DNA from: Glandiceps talaboti
Taxonomy: Eukaryota; Hemichordata; Enteropneusta; Spengelidae
Direction of reading: 5' to 3'
DNA: 64,000 bases
NCBI RefSeq assembly: GCF_964340395.1
Contig: NC_135549.1
Coordinates: forward strand, 361,001-425,000
Made by a program: the position numbers and the translations under genes. The notes beneath the pieces are model-generated. The model saw only the letters and a list, made by a program, of their open reading frames with translations. It had not been told where the DNA came from and made no database searches. Position 1 is the stretch's first letter. Every line of letters starts with the position of its first letter. Positions 22,944-35,616 of this stretch are shown here, one piece after another.

Positions 22944-23878
22944 GTTCAATCGGGCATAGTCCCTTTGTGGTAATACGTGACAATGAAGACGGTCTACGTG
23001 CGTTTCACAACGTGTGTCGTCATCGTGGGATGATACTCTGCCCAGCGGAGGAAGGCGACAATTTATTACGTTTCAAGTGTCCTTATCACGGCTGGACGTA
23101 TGATCTAAGTGGGCGTCTTACTAAAGCCATACACCTACGAGGAATTCAAAATTTCTCCGCCAGAAGGTTCGGCCTGAAACCGATCAACGTCACAAGCTGG
23201 GGTCCCCATATCTTCATTTGCAACAGCGCCACCAAAGGTGAACGTGCATTTCACGACGAGCTCAGTTCGGTGACCAAGCGTCTGAATGAATTTGGCTTCG
23301 ATGACAACTGGAAATACATTCGCAGAACTGTGTATTCTTTGAATTGTAATTGGAAAGTAGTCTGCGACAACATCCTCGATAATGGCTACCACGTTACTGC
23401 GACCCACCCAAAATACAGCAGTATGCTAGATCTATCCTCTCTGAGTACAGAAATATTTGGGAAGTCGTCGCTGTGTTCTGGTCAATCATTGAATATCGAT
23501 GACAGAGTGCGTGGTGATGTCATCCTGGCGCACATTTATCCAAACTTGGTGGTAAACCGGTACGGTGATTGGCTAGAAACTAACACGATAACACCCAAGT
23601 CACATGATACGTGTGACATCATCTATGATTACTATCTCACGAAAGAGTTTATCGATAATTTCACTTCTCGGGACTTACTCGGTAAATATGCTGACAAAAA
23701 TATCAGTGACAGCAGCGAGTTGCAAAAAGAAGATATTCTTGTCTGTGAGGGCGTTCAAAGAGGTTTAAATTCATGGAGTTATGATGCTGGTCGATATGCT
23801 CCAAGTGAAGAGAATCCAAACTTCCTTTTCCATAGAAATATAGCTATGGAATTTAAGAATTACTTTGGACAAATATGA
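22944..23878 (+). CDS. CMO-like Rieske oxygenase, copy B, exon 3 (catalytic exon)
   Basis: The joined exons give 403 residues. The Rieske ligands are C117-x-H119 and C138-x2-H141 (CPYHGW), with an 18-residue gap between H119 and C138 against 17 in copy A. The iron site reads D234/D238, H242, H247 in DNILDNGYHVTATH, so metal ligands are kept while neighbours differ from copy A (DNYLDGGYHVEIAH). The C-terminal block KEDILVCEGVQRGL (from K354) is conserved. The role is the same as copy A: oxygenase component of a choline-type monooxygenase, probably mitochondrial. Changes around the active site suggest a different substrate preference or kinetics, which is inference. The stop is TGA at 23876-23878. 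Confidence 0.88.
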
Positions 23879-23939
23879 TCCGTCAATCATTTAACCTGTT
23901 ACCGGTTGATCTATCCACCTGGGAGTGTGTGGATTAACA

Positions 23940-23945
23940 AATAAA
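23940..23945 (+). terminator. Polyadenylation signal of CMO copy B
   Basis: A canonical AATAAA lies 62 bases after the stop codon. Confidence 0.6.
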
Positions 23946-24349
23946 GTTCATGATAGCAGTTCATTTTATATGTACACAATCACAGGTGAACAAAGTACAC
24001 TACAGTATCTGTCAGTTCTCTACATTGTTTTATACGTCTTCAAATTCAGGGCCTACTTTTCTAGCTGAAATGCCACCACCACCCAGCATCCCCCGGCCAA
24101 TCACGTAATTTGCTGAACAGATATATTTCTATATCAGATAAATAACAATCACAGTTGAATTTTATTGTTTCTCACAGCTAGAATGTCCTAAATTTTGACG
24201 TAAAACCGTAAATCAAACCTTTACAAGTACATATATAGACATTGTTTACAAGTTGTATTTATATTCTAGTTCACATTTATCTGTATCTGGACGTAGTAGA
24301 GAAACCTCAGCTTAATAATAATAATTAAATATATATTATATAATAATAA

Positions 24350-24652
24350 TAGTTTTAATAATAATAAAGTTTATTCGCATATTGACCACTCTACTGGGGT
24401 ACTTTGTTATGCCGAGTTCAAAAAAGGGGATCATTTTGTAAACATATGTTGCCATGGTAACCAAATCACCGTAATAGGCTAATCATTTTTCCAAAATTTG
24501 ACAATGAAACATGGCAATAATGAAATTTAGTACAAATGTTTCCTTGTTTTTGGCATGTATGGGTTGGTGCTATCTGTTGTAACATAAATTGTCTAAAATA
24601 GGATAGCTGTTTTCATGGAAACGTACAGTAGGCTTGAAAATGCTGTTTTGGT
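24350..24652 (+). repeat. Family D repeat, copy 1
   Basis: Blocks 'ggggtactttgttatgccga', 'gttgccatggtaaccaaat', 'ttggcatgtatgggttggtg' and 'catggaaacgtacagtaggc' recur in the same order at 60329, 60640, 61600 and partly 62590. Here it is cut at GTTA by element E; copy 60329 continues through that point. Confidence 0.65.
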
Positions 24653-24922
24653 TAAGGGTGGACCATTTGGGGGGGGGGGGCCTTGGAAGATTTCGGGGGA
24701 AAAAGATGCCAAATGGAGTTGCTTGGAAAAATATCCGGATATGAGTGGGTGATGAAAAAAAAAGATGGACCACTGCTGCTAGCAAAAAAATGTCTTGGCA
24801 GGGAAATGATGCAAAGGTTCAAGTATACTGTTCAACCTGCTCGTACCTCTCCAACCAGGACACTTGTCAAATCATGACAAACATTTTCGAACACATGTCA
24901 GGGACCAGTCAGTTTCGTTAGC

Positions 24923-24927
24923 CTGTG

Positions 24928-24963
<36 letters not shown>

Positions 24964-24966
24964 TTA

Positions 24967-25057
<91 letters not shown>
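24923..25057. repeat. (CA)n and (TA)n microsatellites
   Basis: CA dinucleotides at about 24927-24962, then TA dinucleotides up to 25057, abutting the palindrome. Confidence 0.95.
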
Positions 25058-25059
<2 letters not shown>

Positions 25060-25197
25060 TTGGTAGTACTGGAACTCTTTCTTGGTTGTAACTCGGAGTT
25101 TCACGCATAGTGCGATCATCAGACACGAGTGTCTGATGATCGCACTATGCGTGAAACTCCGAGTTACAACCAAGAAAGAGTTCCAGTACTACCAAAA
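25058..25197. repeat. Perfect palindrome (69-bp arms) with hammerhead-like core; Penelope/retrozyme candidate
   Basis: Arms 25058-25126 and 25129-25197 are exact reverse complements around a 2-base centre (GA). Each arm, read toward its outer end, contains CTGATGA (25133-25139 on plus), a short stem CGCA/TGCG with loop CTA, then GAAA (25153-25156) and ACT-CCG-AGT, the order of a hammerhead ribozyme with a very short stem III. Such ribozymes occur in the terminal repeats of Penelope-like elements and in metazoan retrozymes, where inverted terminal copies are also known. Weak points are a U-U pair at the base of stem II and only three clear stem I pairs. No GIY-YIG or RT coding is present. Confidence 0.45.
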
Positions 25198-25256
25198 TTA
25201 TTACGCTCTGCCACTGCGGTATAGAGCACTGTCTTAGCAGATTGATTCTCACCGAG

Positions 25257-25383
<127 letters not shown>

Positions 25384-26191
25384 CTTGTCTCTGTTTCTTT
25401 CATAAAGTGTTTAAATATTACTTCATGTAAGGGTTCAAACATAACTATAGATACATAAAATAATACATATAACATGTATTACCTAGCTACCACACTCGTT
25501 ACAGAACATGCCATGGAAGTGTTTGGCTGTTTCACAATCAGTGCTTCACTTATCTTGCACTTTGGGGCAAAAGTGAACTTGAAGGTTTTGTTATCGTAAT
25601 CTTCATACTATTAGATAGTTTATAAAAAGAACTTAATCTAAATTGTTCTAGTCTCGTCAGTATGAATTTGTCAGAAGAGATGACTATACTTCCTATTTCA
25701 GACACTACATGTATCGACACCACAACTCAAATTCAAGTTTCTATTGTACACTAGGTATGACCTCCTAAAGTGCTCTAACACATCAGTAACTTTACTATAC
25801 ATGCAATATCAATGGCCCTATACCAATGTTACAGGCCCACTTTTATAACATGGAAAACGTATTTAAAAAGTTACACTTTTTGTCATATAACCTTAGCATT
25901 TGGGTGTTTGAGACGCACACAATTCTTGTTTGAGACACACACAATCCTTGTTTGAGACACACTGAATCCTGGTCATAAGACCTTAGCATTTGACGTTTTA
26001 TGCTACAATTTACTCTAACACAGAACACATCAAAAGATGCGTTAGTCGGAGGTGACTTCTTCAAAGCATCCTGCTTTACACACTGTTACAATTTCGTGTG
26101 GTGTCTAAGACACACTAACTTCTGGTCTGTCGAACAGAGTAAATTGTTGACATTAACTCCGCTTTCAACGTTGAAGAGAGCGCTAGAGCAG

Positions 26192-26571
26192 TCAGTGGAC
26201 GTCTACTACGCGGTGTCCAGTGTTTTCGGTGACCATCCCGCTTTCCACTGATGTTTCTCGTGTCTCCTTTTTCACCCCTCTCTCGCTGTGTCTTTTCGTA
26301 GAGTACGTACGTCCAGTGTCTACATCAAATTTTAAAAAGTGGTGTATGATACGCTCAAACTTAAATAATTCTTCATCCAAATTAGATGGTACTCGACTCT
26401 GCCGTGATAGCAGTCCTGCTTGCATACGGAGTAAGTCGTCCCTTGAGCGAACCGCGTACACCGTCTGCGAGCATGACTACCGTGAAAGTGACTCTTCAGA
26501 ATCGCAATATCACAATTTTCTTGGTCGCGGTCCAATGGATGCTTCGCATCTCTTCGGCCATCTAGGTCCAT
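26192..26571 (-). other. Unrecognised open segment inside element B
   Basis: A minus-strand frame of 90 codons (26461-26192) reads MYAVRSRDDLLRMQAGLLSR and continues charged and non-repetitive, unlike the shadow ORFs around it. The plus strand is also open here. I recognise no domain, and there is no support for expression. It could be a captured or decayed exon within element B. Confidence 0.2.
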
Positions 26572-26632
26572 GGAATCGTAAAAAGGGGATACTTTATCAG
26601 ATCACCCTCCGAGAATATGGGTACGATGCCCC

Positions 26633-26789
<157 letters not shown>

Positions 26790-28448
26790 GTTTTTGAAGT
26801 GATTTTCTCCCAGATTCACTATATAAAAAAAAAGGGGGGGGGGTTCTTTTTCATTGAAATATTAACTGGAAAAGGGGTACATATGAAATTTCGCTAACAA
26901 GCCGGGGTACCCACCAATCCATGATCGAACGACTGCCACTGCCGGGGCCGCGTCGCGACGCGTCGGAGAGTCAGAATTGTACGGGGTGTTGGTCACCGAA
27001 AACACCCGTCCTGTAGACTACCCGAACTGTCAATCCGTGTTGACGGCCCTTTGATATGTGCTGTTTTAGAGTAAATTGTTGCAGAAAATGCCCAAATGCT
27101 AAACTCTTATGACCAGGATTCAGTGTGTTTCGAACACCTCAATTCTGGTCATAAGACCTTAGCATTTGGTTGTTTTCTGCAACAATTTACTCTAAAACAG
27201 AAGACATCAAGGGTTCCGTCAATGAGAGTTGATGCAGACACAAGTTGGTGTGGTTTCGACTGGAGTGTTTGTTTTGTCGCCTGGAACTGACGCATCTTTT
27301 GATGTGTCCTGTTTTAGAGTAAATTGTTGCACAAAACGGCAAATGCTAAGGTCTTTTGACCAGGATTGTGTGTGTTTCGAACAAGAATTGTGTGTGTCTC
27401 AAACACCCAAATGCTAAGGTTATATGACAAAAAGTGTATATTTACTTTAGCTTTTCGATGCTTGGCAATATATATCTCAGAGGCTATGGGGGGGGGGAAC
27501 CCCTTGGACTCCATCACCTCAGAGGCCACCCATTCGTTAAACCAACAATAAGAATCACCAAAATTGGTAAAAAAATTTCAAAAGCTTCTAGGGGGACCCC
27601 CTAGGACCCCCCCCCCCCCATAAGAGGTAGACATGTCCAAGCCTCAAATCAAAGTTCTTCCCTCCAGCTCTTACTGTCAAGATGCCAAGAAACTTTATTT
27701 CAAAATTTTTCAACCATGTGTAGTTGCTTTTTACAATTGTTAGAGCTGTCTTGTAAAGCTTGCAAATTATTGTCTGAAAGTGTCTGTTAATAGCCTGAAA
27801 ATGGCTTTAAGAGTAAAAAATCCTCCAGGGCGTCTAGGGGAGACCCCCTAGAACCCCCCCTCCCATTCACACACACTCACACAAGAGGTGGACATATCCC
27901 AGTCCAAAAGCTCTTCCCTCTACAGCTTACTGTCACATGCTATGAAACTTTATTCACGGGGGTCAGTGACTTTTTGTTGGCCCAATGGAAAAAAAACACT
28001 GACATCCCCTCCCCCATCCCCAAACTGGAGAAACTGACCGGTCTATCTGAATGTTTGAGCTCACCAATCAAGTTTCCGATTTGTATTTTCAGTGTGTCAC
28101 CATACCATGGCATAAAAAACTGTCAATGATGTTCAAGTTACTTAATTGAAAATCAAACATGTATGAAATATGTAGTTTTCTAAATAAAATATGTGTGTGA
28201 TAGAACAGCATCTTTTTACTCTCTGTATTACCCTGTGCGAAAACCAAACAGAAAATTGTGGCAACAAAAGTAGGTGTTCAACATTGACGTAAAAAAAATC
28301 CGGATATCTCAAAGAAGCAAAGAAAAAAAAGTTGCCAGCATAGGCGAAGGAGAAAAAAAATAATTCTCAGGCAAGCAGGTGGGAAAAAAATAATGACTCT
28401 CCACCAATCTTCCAAGCCCCTCCAGGATATCGAATGGTCTACCCCTTA

Positions 28449-29395
28449 CTGTGTAGCCATGTCTGATTGCTGTGTAGCCATGTCTGATTACCGGCTGATA
28501 TGTCTGACTACTGTGTAGCCATGTCTGATTACCAGCTGATATGTCTGATTACTGTGTAGCCATGTCTGATTACCGGCTGATATGTTTGACTACTGTGTAG
28601 CCATGTCTGATTACCGGCTGATATGTCTGACTACTGTGTAGCCATGTCTGATTACCGGCTGATATGTCTGATTACTGTGTAGCCATGTCTGATTACCGGC
28701 TGATATGTCTGATTACTATGTAGCCATGTCTGATTATCGGGTTGTTAGGTCTGATTACTGTGTAGCCATGTTTGATTACCGGCTGCTATGTCTGATTACT
28801 GCATAGCCATGTCTGATTATCGGGTTGCCATGTCTGATTACCGGCTGCAATGTCTGATTACTGCGTAGCCATGTCTGATTATCGGGTTGTTATGTCTGAT
28901 TACTGGGTTGCCATGTCTGATTACCGGCTGCTATGTCTGATTACTGCGTAGCCATGTCTGATTATCGGGTTGTTATGTCTGATTACTGCGTGATTATCGG
29001 GTTGTTATGTCTGATTACTGTGTAGCCATGTCTGATTACCGGCTGCTATGTCTGATTACTGCGTAGCCATGTCTGATTATCGGGTTGCTATGTCTGATTC
29101 CTGGGTTGCCATGTCTGATTACTGGGTTGTAATATCTTATTACCAGGATGCTATGCCTGATTACATGTTTCTATGTTTGATTACTAGGTTACATTGTAAG
29201 TTGCTATGTCTGCTTACCAAACTTGCCATGTCTGATTACCAGTGTCAGGTAGCCATGTCTTATTACCGAGTTATTATGTCTGATTACCAGATCTAGACTG
29301 CTATGCCGTCTGATTACCAGGATGCTATTTATGATTACCTGGTGATTGTGATTTGTTTTACTACCAGATAGCTATGCCTGATTACCAAGTACTTC
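28449..29395. repeat. Minisatellite, 20-21 bp unit
   Basis: About 45 units of the type 'atgtctgattaccggctgct' alternating with 'atgtctgattactgtgtagcc', diverging toward the right end. It starts exactly where element E ends. Frames across it are incidental. Confidence 0.9.
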
Positions 29396-31089
29396 CTTAA
29401 TGAACAGTCGATCAGTATTAACGTAGAGGGGTTCCAGTAATCAACATCACATTAATGCTAAGGTCAAAAGTTCAGGATTAGTTGAAGCATTACCGTCATT
29501 ATGAAAAATCATTAAGCCACCAATGTTTATTACAAAATCGACTTTAGAACTATGCTAGCCAAAACTTTCGCAAATTTGTCACGTAAACGAGTGAATTAGT
29601 CATCTGACAGTCGGCAGTCTGGTTGCTATTACAATATACAGGGGTAAACTCGCTCCCCTACAGGCATTCCTTTAATTTCTGAGAATTTCATTATTTTTTC
29701 CTTCACATGACGAACTCGTAAGCTTACAAAGACCATATTCCTTTAACATGTTGGCGGAAATATATGGGCAGATTCGTTCAAACTCATAATATGCACATAT
29801 GAATTTATATTGAAATAAAGTGACAATATACATTAATCTGTATTACGTGTTTATTACATGTAGCATAAGCCTCTAGTAGACTAAGTCTCTCTTATTATTT
29901 ATTTATTTATTTGTTATTTATTATGTAATTCAGGCCATCAAAATACCACATGAAACAGAAAAAATATCCGGATACAAAAGGCAAAATAGCTATTTTACAA
30001 ACATATGAACTTTATTAGATGTAGTAGTTTTATTCTCTGTAATTCTATGTTTTCCTCGTTTCAATGAAATACACTTGTACAGAATTCCCTTGCAACTACA
30101 AACATTTTGTCTTGGAAGGGTAGATGGTGTTGTGAAATCGTTATTTAGTATCATACATGCAAAAAATTGCGTTCCCAATGTCAAATATGGCATGAAATAC
30201 ACACAAATAACGTGTTAACGTGACTCTTAAGTTATTCAATCAATCATCGAATTCAATACATCATATAGTTACATATATACACAGACACCATTAATTTAGG
30301 AATGCATGGATATGGGCTACCAGTCATTGCTCTCGGGCTACCAATTTTTAAAGATGGTAGCCCACCTGGGCTACCAAGAAAAAAAACGAATTTCGAGCCC
30401 TGTATTGGTCAATAATACATGGAACCGACCCCGACCTTTTAGTTGTTTAAAAATGAGTATAATTATATGTATTTAACAACGGTGATACCGTTAACCGGCG
30501 AACGTTATCAATATCCAAATAGAAACAATATGGTGTGAACAAATATAGAAAGATTACATATTCATGAAATATTTCTATCCAGAATATATAAAAAGCATGT
30601 TTATGATATTTAAGGGTATTTTTAAAGATTAAAATGCATGTGTATAGTCATCTGTGTACGCTACTAATTTGCTCTTCATTTCGTTTAGCACATACTAGCA
30701 AATGCATCTAGGATCTAGAAAAGTTCGTGGCGCAATCTGATTTGATATGATCCGAAAACGTCTCATCCATGACACTATGCATGGTGTCAATAACAGTTGC
30801 CCCATAAACCACAGTTTGCGATATACGCAACATATGTTACTAGTTTTCGTTTATGTGACAAACCTGTGCTAGCAATACATGGACATCGCTTCTATATATA
30901 TCAGAGCCTTAGTTGGTATTCAGTGGTGGGAATCGTCGTTGCTTGATTTATAATACCAACAGCATAGCCCATTCTAGGATGCTCAACATACATATTTTAT
31001 GCACACACATATAGACTACAGATCTTATACGTTCACTTTATGAAGAGTTTCTTTTCGAAGGTTTTGACGGTGGGGGTGGGTGTGTTTGA
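29396..31089. other. No gene seen
   Basis: AT-rich sequence. A short dispersed-type piece with 'gggctaccag' direct and inverted copies sits near 30313-30382. The 70-codon minus ORF (29990-30202) has no motif. A TTTA-rich run lies near 29896. Confidence 0.5.
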
Positions 31090-31985
31090 GTGTATGTGCG
31101 TGCGTGCGTGTGTCTGTCTGTCTGTCTGTCTGTGTGTTTGTCTGTCTTTGTGTATGTGTGTCTGTGTGTCTGTGTGTATGTATGTGTGTACAACTTAAAC
31201 TCAAAAACTACCAGACCGATTACCTTGGTATTTGATGGGGACATTACACATTGGTGTCCAGTTGGGAAATTAGTCAAAGAAATCTGATCGCAGCAATGAT
31301 GTCTGATTTTGGTCAAAAAATGTAATTTTTGGTCAAGAAACTGGTCTGAAATTTGGTGGGAACGTTCTTAGGGATGTGTAGATTAAGATTTGTTTATAAC
31401 ACGATGATTCCATATAATATGCAAATTAGGACTAAAAGATGTGTCATTTTGGCAAAAAAATCTTTAATGCCAAAACTACTGACTAGATTGTGCTGAAATT
31501 TAATGGGGATACTTTTAGGGGTGTATAGGTGAAGAAAGATTAAGCATATAATGATCTCATCAGCGATATGCAAATTAGGTGTAAACAGGTTAATTTCAAA
31601 AACTAATATCTCAAAAAACATTTGATCAACGAGACTGAAATTTGGTGAGATGTTTCTAGAAATGTTATTCTGCAGATTTTGTTCAAAACATTTTGACACA
31701 ATTGACCCTAGCAACCATGACCACTCTCTTAGCAACAACAAAATGCCAGTATAGTTTGCTAAAATAACATCATTTGGTAGACAAATGAATAAACATTAAA
31801 AAATGTATGCAAATATACCTAACAACATGCCCACGTCCATAGTAACAGCCAAATGATCGAATATACAGGGCTGGATAGGCAACTGGATAATCATTCAGCA
31901 AATGAACACCTATACCTACCATGGAGCAGCATGTGGATAAACATGTTTTTTAAATGTACAGTTGTGCTACAACGCCAATGACGCT
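31090..31985 (+). mobile_element. Family C repeat, copy 2
   Basis: It begins in a (TG)n/(TGTC)n microsatellite, then has 'ccttggtatttgatgggga', 'ctggtctgaaatttggtggg' and 'gatatgcaaattaggtgtaa', and ends 'gtgctacaacgccaatgacg'. Block order is identical to copy 1 at 19686. Confidence 0.65.
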
Positions 31986-33078
31986 ATTTTGTCTCTTATT
32001 TTCTGTCATTGCTTTGATAAATTGTACGCTCTAAGCAACGTCACTGTAGCAACGGAAAATAAACTGAATCTAAAGTATTGGCTGAGTACTATAGATATTA
32101 TAAGAATTCAAAATCACCTGAATGTAAATTGGAATGATGTAAATATCAAAATTGACGAGATTCTTGTTTGTTTTGATCACCTGGAAGTCTTTATTATAGT
32201 GTCCATGATGATCACTAAACAAACTTATGTCATTTCATTATGATTTTTGTTATAATTAAAGTTTACACCATTTTTCATTATTTCCCTAGAAATGTGTGCA
32301 TCCAGTTTTGGTTATTAAATTCACAAATTACTGTGAAGAAATATCGACGGTATTAGAGTCTTGGGAACGCCCTCAACGCCAGAAAATATTTCTTATATTG
32401 TATTTAAGCGGCTCCAAGCTCAATAATAAGGAACCGCATCCAGTAACATAACCCCACGGTAGAGCTATGTCGGTCGGAAATGGTCCAAAGCCAGGGAATT
32501 ACAGAAATACATGCTTAGTTGTTTCCAACAGCAGACGAGCATAATGATTGCAAAGAAATTAGATTCATGTGTGTGATGAAATGAAAATACAAAATGTCTT
32601 CAGTTACGGTCGGTATAACATAAAACACCCACTTGTAGCTACAATCATACAACGAAACAAAAATATTTGAGGCTGGTACGAAGGAAATGGCACTCAGAGA
32701 ATTTTAAGAACACAAATAATAAGCCATTGAAATGGGGTCACATCCTTACTCATCCAAACTCATCGTAAATGCTTCTGAATACAATAGTGGAGCTTTTTCG
32801 TAATTGCTTTTCTGGGCATGCAAGCGTAACCAATTAATTTATAGCTGGACACATTGCCTTATTATGCTACTGGTTCACTAATAAGCGATATCTAAGTACC
32901 GCGCGGAAGAGTGGAGGGCCTTTTGGTACGCATGCGCGTTACATATACATGGTGAGTGAGCTCGAGAAAGCGTCATCATCTGCTGTTTGCGTTTATATCA
33001 TTCATCACGTCACCACTGTTTCCAAAAAAAAAATACAGTGTTGGTATATACTTGTTCACGTCAGTTCCACTACAAGAA
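31986..33078. other. 5' flank of the TRPC-like gene
   Basis: No coding signal; the 93-codon ORF 31962-32243 begins in family C and is not convincing. ACATG|GTGAGT at 32952 and 'aaaatacag' near 33039 could bound a tiny 5' UTR intron, which is speculative. GC content rises around 32900-32960 ('cgcatgcgcg'). Confidence 0.3.
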
Positions 33079-33334
33079 ATGGATGCAACCTCCAATTCAG
33101 GCAACCACCTTGACAACTCCGTTAAAGCGTTGGTATATTTTGTACATGTGCCTGCTGAAGCTATGAAGAAGAAAGCTCATACACCGGCCGAAGTCCTTTA
33201 CCTGACTGCAGTTGAAAGAGGTGACAAAAAAGCCGTACTTGTTGCTTTAGAAAACTCGGATAATTTGAACATAAACTGTGTAGACAATGACGGCCGAAGT
33301 GCTCTCCTTATTGCAATTCAAAATGGCAACTCAG
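33079..33334 (+). CDS. TRPC-like cation channel, exon 1 (ankyrin repeats)
   Basis: The exon encodes residues 1-85 plus one base. After a variable N-terminus of about 38 residues comes the TRPC-type start of the ankyrin domain: EVLYLTAVERGDKKAVLVAL, then NINCVDNDGRSALLIAIQNGN. The block NINCxDxxGRSALLIAI is highly characteristic of TRPC/TRP channels. The ATG at 33079 has G at -3 and G at +4; the upstream open codons lack a good ATG. The donor is GTAAGT, phase 1. The channel would be a plasma-membrane, receptor-activated cation channel; only its cytosolic N-terminus lies in this window. Confidence 0.85.
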
Positions 33335-34403
33335 GTAAGTTTAAATATGACAACTAAAATGACTACCACAAAAAAGGCTCGAGAGAATCAATTGTGACAG
33401 GAGTATGTTGTAGTGTTGGCTACTTTTAGTAAGTCCATGTTAGCACACTTGCAAGTAAACATGAGTCCATTTGTTCCCGCTCCAGTAAAGCACTGATCGA
33501 GAAAAGAATTGTAATGTGTATATTTTGATCGAGCATTATGTATGTGGTGTAAATTCCAAAATTCCGCTAGTACTTGCAACCGGATGATCTCCAGTGAAGT
33601 TTGCCTTTATTACTGAAGCAGAACAGTTTAGAACGAAGAGTGAAATAAGCCATTCCTTTCCTCATGTCTTTCTAACCATTTCTAACTAGTCTCTGAGTAT
33701 ATATCATAAAATTTTATTCAAATTTCCACACTATATCACCCCATGTTCTACGAACGTCATGAAATTGTATCGACTACAATACAGTGTATAAATTAGCGTT
33801 CAATTTCATATTGGTGTTCAGTGCATACGTTTTAGTAACTGACGTATGATCATTTATGGAATGTCGACATCCTGACTGACGGTAAATTCAATGTACATTT
33901 CACAATGATATTCTCACTTAATAAACTCTGTGAAAGTGATACCTGTGCTTACAAAGAATTAAGTTTGCTATTCAGGTAGGTAAATTCCAGGTGATCCAAT
34001 TTTCTGAATTGCCAATGTAACCCCGTCACTGGGAAAATCACATTGTTCCCGTAATTAGAATCACCAAATGCAATTTGGAATTGCACATTGCAAAATTATA
34101 TATATTGAATGAGCAGTCCAGTCACTTAATTACGTAATTATTCTAAATATTTTTAGTAATAGCGTATACAAATGTTGAAACGTCCCGTCGTTTGTCGCAT
34201 TGCGGTATGATTTCTCAAGAACGATTGCTGAGAATTGGAAGAAACATTTATTTGAATAGATAACTATTTCTACGAATACTATTGTAAATGAAATGATAAT
34301 CCAGATCAAGATAAATGTTATTAGTGACAAATGAAAGCATTACGGGAATAATAGCAACGAATAAATTGTAGACGAATACTACAAAGATTACCTACATAGA
34401 TAT
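33335..34403. other. TRPC-like intron 1, left part
   Basis: Unique AT-rich sequence with no supported gene. Short minus ORFs at 33388-33579 and 34130-34330 lack domains. Confidence 0.5.
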
Positions 34404-35616
34404 ATCGTGATCTGTAATACCGACCTGTAACTGTACAGTGCAGTTAGTGATCGTGGTGTGCATTGCCGACCTGTAAATGTACAGTGCAGATAGTGATCGT
34501 GACGTGCATTGCCGACCTGTAAATGTACAGTACAGTTAGTGATCGTGGTGTGCATTGCCGACCTGTAACTGTACAGTGCAGATAGTGATCGTGATGTGTA
34601 ACACCGACCTGTAAATGTACAGTGCAGATAGTGATCGTGATGTGTAACACCGACCTGTAAATGTACAGTGCAGATAGTGATCGTGACGTGCATTGCCGAC
34701 CTGTAAATGTACAGTACAGTTAGTGATCGTGATGTGTAACACCGACCTGTAAATATACAGTGCAGATAGTGACCGTGATATGTAATACCGACCTGTAAAT
34801 GTACAGTACAGTTAGTGATCGTGACGTGCATTGCCGACCTGTAAATGTACAGTACAGTTAGTGATCGTGATGTGTAATACCGACCTGTAAATGTACAGTG
34901 CAGATAGTGATCGTGATATGTAATACCGACCTGTAGATGTACAGTGCAGATAGTGATCGTGATATGTAATACCGACCTGTAAATGTACAGTGCAGATAGT
35001 GATCGTGATATGTAATACCGACCTGTAAATGTACAGTACAGATAGTGATCGTGATGTGCATTGCCGACCTGTAAATGTCCAGTGCAGATAGTGATCGTGA
35101 TGTGTAATACCGACCTGTAAATGTACAGTGCAGATAGTGATCGTGATGTGTAATACCGACCTGTAAATGTACAGTGCAGATAGTGATCGTGATATGTAAT
35201 ACCGACCTGTAAATGTACAGTGCAGATAGTGGTCGTGATGTGTAATGCCGACCTGTAAATGTACAGTACAGTTAGTGATCGTGATGTGTAATACCGACCT
35301 GTAAATGTACAGTGCAGATAGTGATCGTGATGTGTAACACCGACCTGTAAATGTACAGTACAGTAAGTGATCGTGATGTGTAATACCGACCTGTAAATGT
35401 ACAGTGCAGATAGTGATCGTGATGGTGATGTGTAATACCGACCTGTAAATGTACAGTGCAGATAGTGATCGTGATGTGTAACACCGACCTGTAAATGTAC
35501 AGTGCAGATAGTGATCGTGATGTGTAACACCGACCTGTAAATGTACAGTGCAGATAGTGATCGTGATCGTGATGTGCATTGCCGACCTGTAAATGTACAG
35601 TGCAGATAGAGATCGT
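34404..35616. repeat. Minisatellite, 46-bp unit, about 26 copies
   Basis: The unit contains 'gacctgtaaatgtacagtgc', then 'agatagtgatcgtgatgtgt' and 'aatacc'. Variants alternate 'taataccg', 'taacaccg' and 'cattgccg'. Because 46 is not a multiple of three, and no minus frame of the unit has a stop, a 419-codon minus frame stays open with a 46-residue protein period. I regard it as non-coding. Confidence 0.92.

Noticed and set aside
34404-35616. CRISPR-like regular repeats
   Set aside because: No unique spacers, gradual unit divergence, and a eukaryotic context; these are ordinary minisatellites.
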